From NCBI RefSeq assembly GCF_034190915.1, contig NW_026947506.1, positions 34,017,748-34,081,747 of the forward strand: DNA of 64,000 nt. Direction: 5' to 3'. This stretch comes from Cavia porcellus. Taxonomy: Eukaryota > Chordata > Mammalia > Rodentia > Caviidae. The notes below the pieces were generated by a model. That model was not told where the DNA came from. It saw only the letters and a list, made by a program, of their open reading frames with translations, and ran no database searches. Below, piece by piece: positions 60,609 through 64,000 of this stretch. The position numbers and the translations under genes are program-made. The stretch's first letter is position 1. Each line of letters opens with the position of its first letter.

Positions 60609-60730
60609 ACCTTCCTGGTGCACCATCCAACCTGGTCATTTCCAACATCAGCCCTCGCTCCGCCACACTTCAGTTCCGACCAGGCTACGATGGAAAGACG
60701 TCCATCTCCAGGTGGATTGTGGAAGGGCAG
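60609..60730 (+). CDS. SDK1: SDK1 exon H: N-terminal half of FN3-5
   Basis: This exon of 122 nt enters in phase 1 and leaves in phase 0. It encodes (D)[20 protein letters not shown], then [20 protein letters not shown]. The FN3 start LPGAPSNL is clear, but the usual strand-B Trp is Phe (LQFRPGY); the same change occurs in SDK2 as I recall it, so it is ancestral. NIS is a potential glycosylation site. The donor is CAG|GTACAT, weak at +4 to +6. The next exon lies beyond the window. Confidence 0.94.
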
Positions 60731-62516
60731 GTACATGGCTCATAAAACTGGGCACTGGGCTTTCCAAAGAGCACCTCTAACACTGTCCTTGAGAGACAGG
60801 GGAGTGATGCTTTGCAGAACAATTCAGTAGCAGCAAGTGTAGACCTAGGGGCAGTTGGGAAAGGAGTTGTGCTTAGAAGAGGAAAAGCAGGGACAAGTCA
60901 TTGCAGATGCGGGGGATAGGATGGTGAACATCAGTGGAAAACAAGATGCTGGGCCAGAGTCCTATTAAGTGATATAAAAATGTAACAGAGAGGGATAAAA
61001 TTCAAATTGTGTTTCAAAATAGGAACCCAGAATTTGAAAGCATTTTTTAAAAATTCTATATCTAGCTAGCTACCAAATATATAAATGGGACTAGTTATTT
61101 TATGCAATTTGTCTCTCATAGAATATGCATTAATTTAGCAACATTTCTAAGCTGTGTTGTATCTCCAAGCACTATTCTAGGCTTGGGAGATACAGCCCTA
61201 AGCATATCCTGACAAACTTTCTGTTATAGAGGGCAATGTTCTCTTTTGGGAGAAAGGACTACTAGCTTCTGGGAAGGAGCTTGTGGGTTGTGTTTGGGGG
61301 ACAGGAGGTGGCCAGTAAGTCAGCACAGAGGTGGGACGTGAGTAGAGAGACTAGGCTGATCACACGAGATCCCAAAGTAGACCACAGAAAAGACTCAAAA
61401 CCAAGGGCCATAGCAAGCATGAGTGGGCTTAATAATCTGTGAATGGATAACACAATCTGCCAGCTTCATGCTCCTATAAAAGCAGGCAAAAATGAAAAGA
61501 CAAATTATGAGGAAGAGTAGTAAAGTTTCAAAATAGTTATTGTGTGTAGTAAAATCCCAGTGACTTTCATGACTATACTTGTACTGGATTGTAAGACAAT
61601 TCACTTCTGGAAATTGGCCATAAGTTAGAGAACAAATCCTACATGCATCTTCAAAAGTTTCATTAAGCAAATGTTTCTGGAAATCTACATAGGATCCTCC
61701 CAGTGTGAAGCATCTAAATAGGACTGATTCATAAATGGAGCTGAAACAATTATGTATGTAAGAAAAATAACAGTTCTTCCCACCTCACATCCAATCAAGA
61801 AAATCAATCCCCAGTGAATGAAAACAAAGTAATAGAAGCAAACTTTGAAACTCTTAGAAAAGAAATTTAGGGAAATCATTGTATCTTATGAAAACCAATT
61901 CTGCACCTAGCAGTCTCTCAGCATGAGAGCTAGGCAAGTGCTCTCAGGACAGTAGAAGCCTATGGTATGGTCTAGTGACTGAGGGCCCCACTGTGGCAAA
62001 CCACCATGCTTGCTGTCAAGCCATGCTCCCCACAAGCTTCAGAATTCTATGTCAGCCAGACAAGCCTATGGAAAGACAGAAATCATCCTTCCTACCTTCC
62101 TTCTACCTTCTCTCCCTCCCTCCTTCCTTTTCTCTTGCTTTCTATTCTCCTATTATTATGAAGCATAGGTTTTTAAGAAGTGTAGTGTGTTTCAAGTATG
62201 AGTAGTCAGTATTTTCTCTAACTCAAATTCATGCATTTAGCCTGCGAAACTCTTCACCTTGTCCTGGCCTCTTAACATGAGGGCACTTGTGTTCCATGCC
62301 TTCTTTTCTTTCTGATGTGCAAGATATCTTAGGATCCACTTGCCTCTTCCTACCCAAGCTCCAGCATGGGCCTTGCTTTCATTTAGCATCAATGGTATTT
62401 GAAGACCATGACCTGGATGCTAAAGTGTGCTGGGGTGCATATTTCTACCAGCTGATCATAGCTTCTCAATTTTTCAGTAGGCAGATAGGAAATGTATTTT
62501 TTTGAAAGATGAGTTC
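60731..62516 (+). other. SDK1: SDK1 intron, start of the downstream intron
   Basis: It opens with GTACAT. A MIR/L2-age trace (AAGCACTATTCTAGGCTTGG) lies near 61167-61200, an L1 remnant at 61480-61890 and a polypyrimidine patch at 62085-62150. The remainder is unrecognised. Confidence 0.8.
61480..61890 (+). mobile_element. Sense L1 ORF2 remnant
   Basis: A-rich sequence with L1-like blocks near the right, such as ACTCTTAGAAAAGAAATTTA GGGAAATCATTGTATC. Heavily diverged, no open frame. Confidence 0.45.
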
Positions 62517-62601
62517 GGGGCTGGGAATTTAGCTCAGTGGCATAAGCACCTACCTTGCAAGCACACAGTCGCAAGTTTGATCCATGGTACCAAAAAAGAA
62601 A
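62517..62601 (+). mobile_element. ID-like SINE with 13-bp target-site duplication
   Basis: GGGGCTGGGAATTTAGCTCA, GCACCTACCTTGCAAGCACAC and GCAAGTTTGATCCATGGTACC, then an A-run. The flanking 13-mers GAAAGATGAGTTC at 62504-62516 and 62602-62614 are identical. Same subfamily as 41362 but with more CpG decay. Confidence 0.93.
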
Positions 62602-62639
62602 GAAAGATGAGTTCACAATGACATTCCAATTCAAATTTA

Positions 62640-64000
62640 AGATTATTATCCTTGAATTTATATTTTTTTATTTAAAGAGAAAAAAGAAAGGAAATAAAAA
62701 AAACAAAGCAGTAAAAGGGTACAAATAATACAGAATTTCAAGAAAAAAATATAGTAAGATATCACTAGTTAATAGGTTACATATTGTCATCTTAGAAACA
62801 GTTGTCCAAATTATAAAATTAAAGCATATAAAGTATACATACAGTGAGATTGCAGTGAGTGCCATTCAATGATCCAACAAAAGCTCAGTAATATGGATTT
62901 CCATCCTACACACTCAAACATACATGCAGTTATATCCCTTAGACCACCTTCCTTTCGTCTCTTTTTAATAACAATTACACTTTTGGGGTTTTTTTTACTC
63001 CCACAGTTGTTACTTTTTTTGAAAAGAATAAAACCTAACGTGACTAAACAAAACAGAGTCGGTTAGAACAGAAGGATGGGCATAGTACATGATGCAAAAG
63101 TAGAATATCAGGTGATCAAAAATGGGTACCCATTGTGCCTCTTGCTATTTTTTTTTAAAGTTGCCTATATCATCAGGTATAATAGAATTGATCAAAACAG
63201 TACAGAACAAGACCAATAAAACCTACACTGGAGACCTTACAGGGTTTCAAAAGAAGATAATAGTCAAACCATAATGGGCATCATAGTGAATCTTATTGCC
63301 TTCAAAGTGGTTGCCTATACCCTCAAACTTGATACTATCAGACAAAATAGAATATAGTAAAATCTGACAGAACAATACTGGGGAGAGCAATACTGGGGTT
63401 CATATCAGGTTAATAGGAAAACAAAAAAATTACTATAATATATCCCACTATTTTTAAATTTAGTTTTCCCTTAATTGAAAAAAATGTAAGAAAAAATAGA
63501 TTAATTTTTAAAAGGGTGGAGATTGAGATAAAAGAGGACATTGTAGTAGAACAACACAAGTCAGAACCGAACAATTTAAGCATCATTGTGTTTTACCCCC
63601 AGATATTCTAACATAATAGTAGTCACCATAGTGCCTCCTTCCTTGTATTATTTGAGTATAACTTCATATACTATAGCATCAAGCATATCAAGACAGTCTG
63701 AAGCTATTCAAGAGATTGAAGAAGTTACAGGGTATTTAGAACCAGTTAACAGAAAACAAACAACGGTTTTTATATTATCTCTTTGCCTATAAAAAATTTT
63801 GTTTATACTATCGCATATAGTAAAATATAGTAAGATACCACATGTTGAAACTAGTGGAAACAGATGTACAACAGCTTGATGGGACTTCAAAACAAGATGA
63901 TATTAAATCAGCACTAGCTTTTATGATGTGTTGTTTTCTTCAGAATAGCTATTCGTACTATCACCGATACTAAAATCGAACAACCCAGGTTAAAACCATT
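62640..64000. repeat. Unclassified A-rich region with degenerate ~150-160 bp units
   Basis: Related blocks start at about 63163 (TTGCCTATATCATC), 63310 (TTGCCTATACCCTCAAAC), 63784 (TTGCCTATAAAAAA) and 63946 (AGCTATTCGTACTATCACC). The spacings are 147, 474 (about three units) and 162. Further shared words are ATATAGTAA(A/G)AT at 62748, 63354 and 63815-63835, and TTTCAAAAGAAGATAATAGTC (63246) against CTTCAAAACAAGATGATATT (63885). It could be an unfamiliar L1 or ERV internal part, or a decayed tandem array. The region runs off the window end. Confidence 0.45.

Larger units (their letters stand above)
1..64000 (+). other. SDK1: Internal segment of the SDK1 gene, introns plus eight exons
   Basis: Eight exons with consensus splice sites lie on the plus strand and join without a stop into 397 codons of FN3 domains. 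Sidekick-1 is known as a large single-pass cell-surface protein of the Ig superfamily that mediates homophilic adhesion and lamina-specific synapse formation in retina. Peptides such as [30 protein letters not shown] and NSTTHEYKIRGLSSLTTYT match my recollection of SDK1. SDK2 differs most in the exon at 57484-57675. Signal peptide, Ig domains, later FN3 domains, membrane segment and both gene ends lie outside the window. Visible introns range from 728 nt to 21.6 kb. Confidence 0.93.

Noticed and set aside
17909..60730. SDK2 instead of SDK1
   Set aside because: Exons A to E are similar in both paralogues, but exon G (NDSRLTHTLNSTTHEYKIRG) and exon B (PETEHNG) match SDK1 as I recall it and differ from SDK2.
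1..64000. CRISPR arrays, operons, bacterial promoters
   Set aside because: The window is mammalian. Regular repeats found are microsatellites and transposons; no spaced direct-repeat array is present.

Overview
The window is non-murid rodent genomic DNA carrying an internal segment of SDK1 (sidekick cell adhesion molecule 1) on the plus strand. The SDK1 call rests on eight exons that join in one open frame (1,193 coding nt, 397 complete codons) and encode back-to-back fibronectin type III (FN3) domains. The peptides fit SDK1 better than its paralogue SDK2, for example [16 protein letters not shown] and YGKNDSRLTHTLNSTTHEY. The rodent call rests on the short interspersed repeats: 7SL-derived B1-like units, tRNA-derived ID-like units and fused B1-ID dimers. 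I cannot separate squirrel-, dormouse-, beaver- and other non-murid lineages from sequence alone.

Layout. Bases 1-17908 are intron upstream of the first visible exon. They open with a dense, undecayed CpG island (about 1-640), followed by simple repeats and old transposon remains. Exons lie at 17909-18056, 18785-18925, 23653-23834, 45387-45502, 47104-47296, 53184-53282, 57484-57675 and 60609-60730. The largest intron here is 23835-45386 (21.6 kb). After 60730 the window is intron again, ending in an A-rich, internally repetitive stretch that I could not classify.

How the exons work together. Each FN3 domain is split over two exons. The window holds the second half of what is probably FN3-1, all of FN3-2, FN3-3 and FN3-4, and the first half of FN3-5 of a protein that in vertebrates has 6 Ig and 13 FN3 domains, one membrane segment and a PDZ-binding tail. 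The protein acts at the cell surface in homophilic adhesion and laminar synaptic specificity. Reading phases agree at every junction. One intron (18926-23652) must use a GC donor instead of GT.

Most other sequence is transposon debris: antisense and sense L1 remnants, MaLR-type LTRs, MIR/L2 relics, three copies of a short hAT-like element, two ID SINEs with intact target-site duplications, and several simple repeats including an intronic CTG tract. I found no complete second gene, no CRISPR array and no functional tRNA or rRNA gene. Homology calls are from memory and pattern reading; no search was run.
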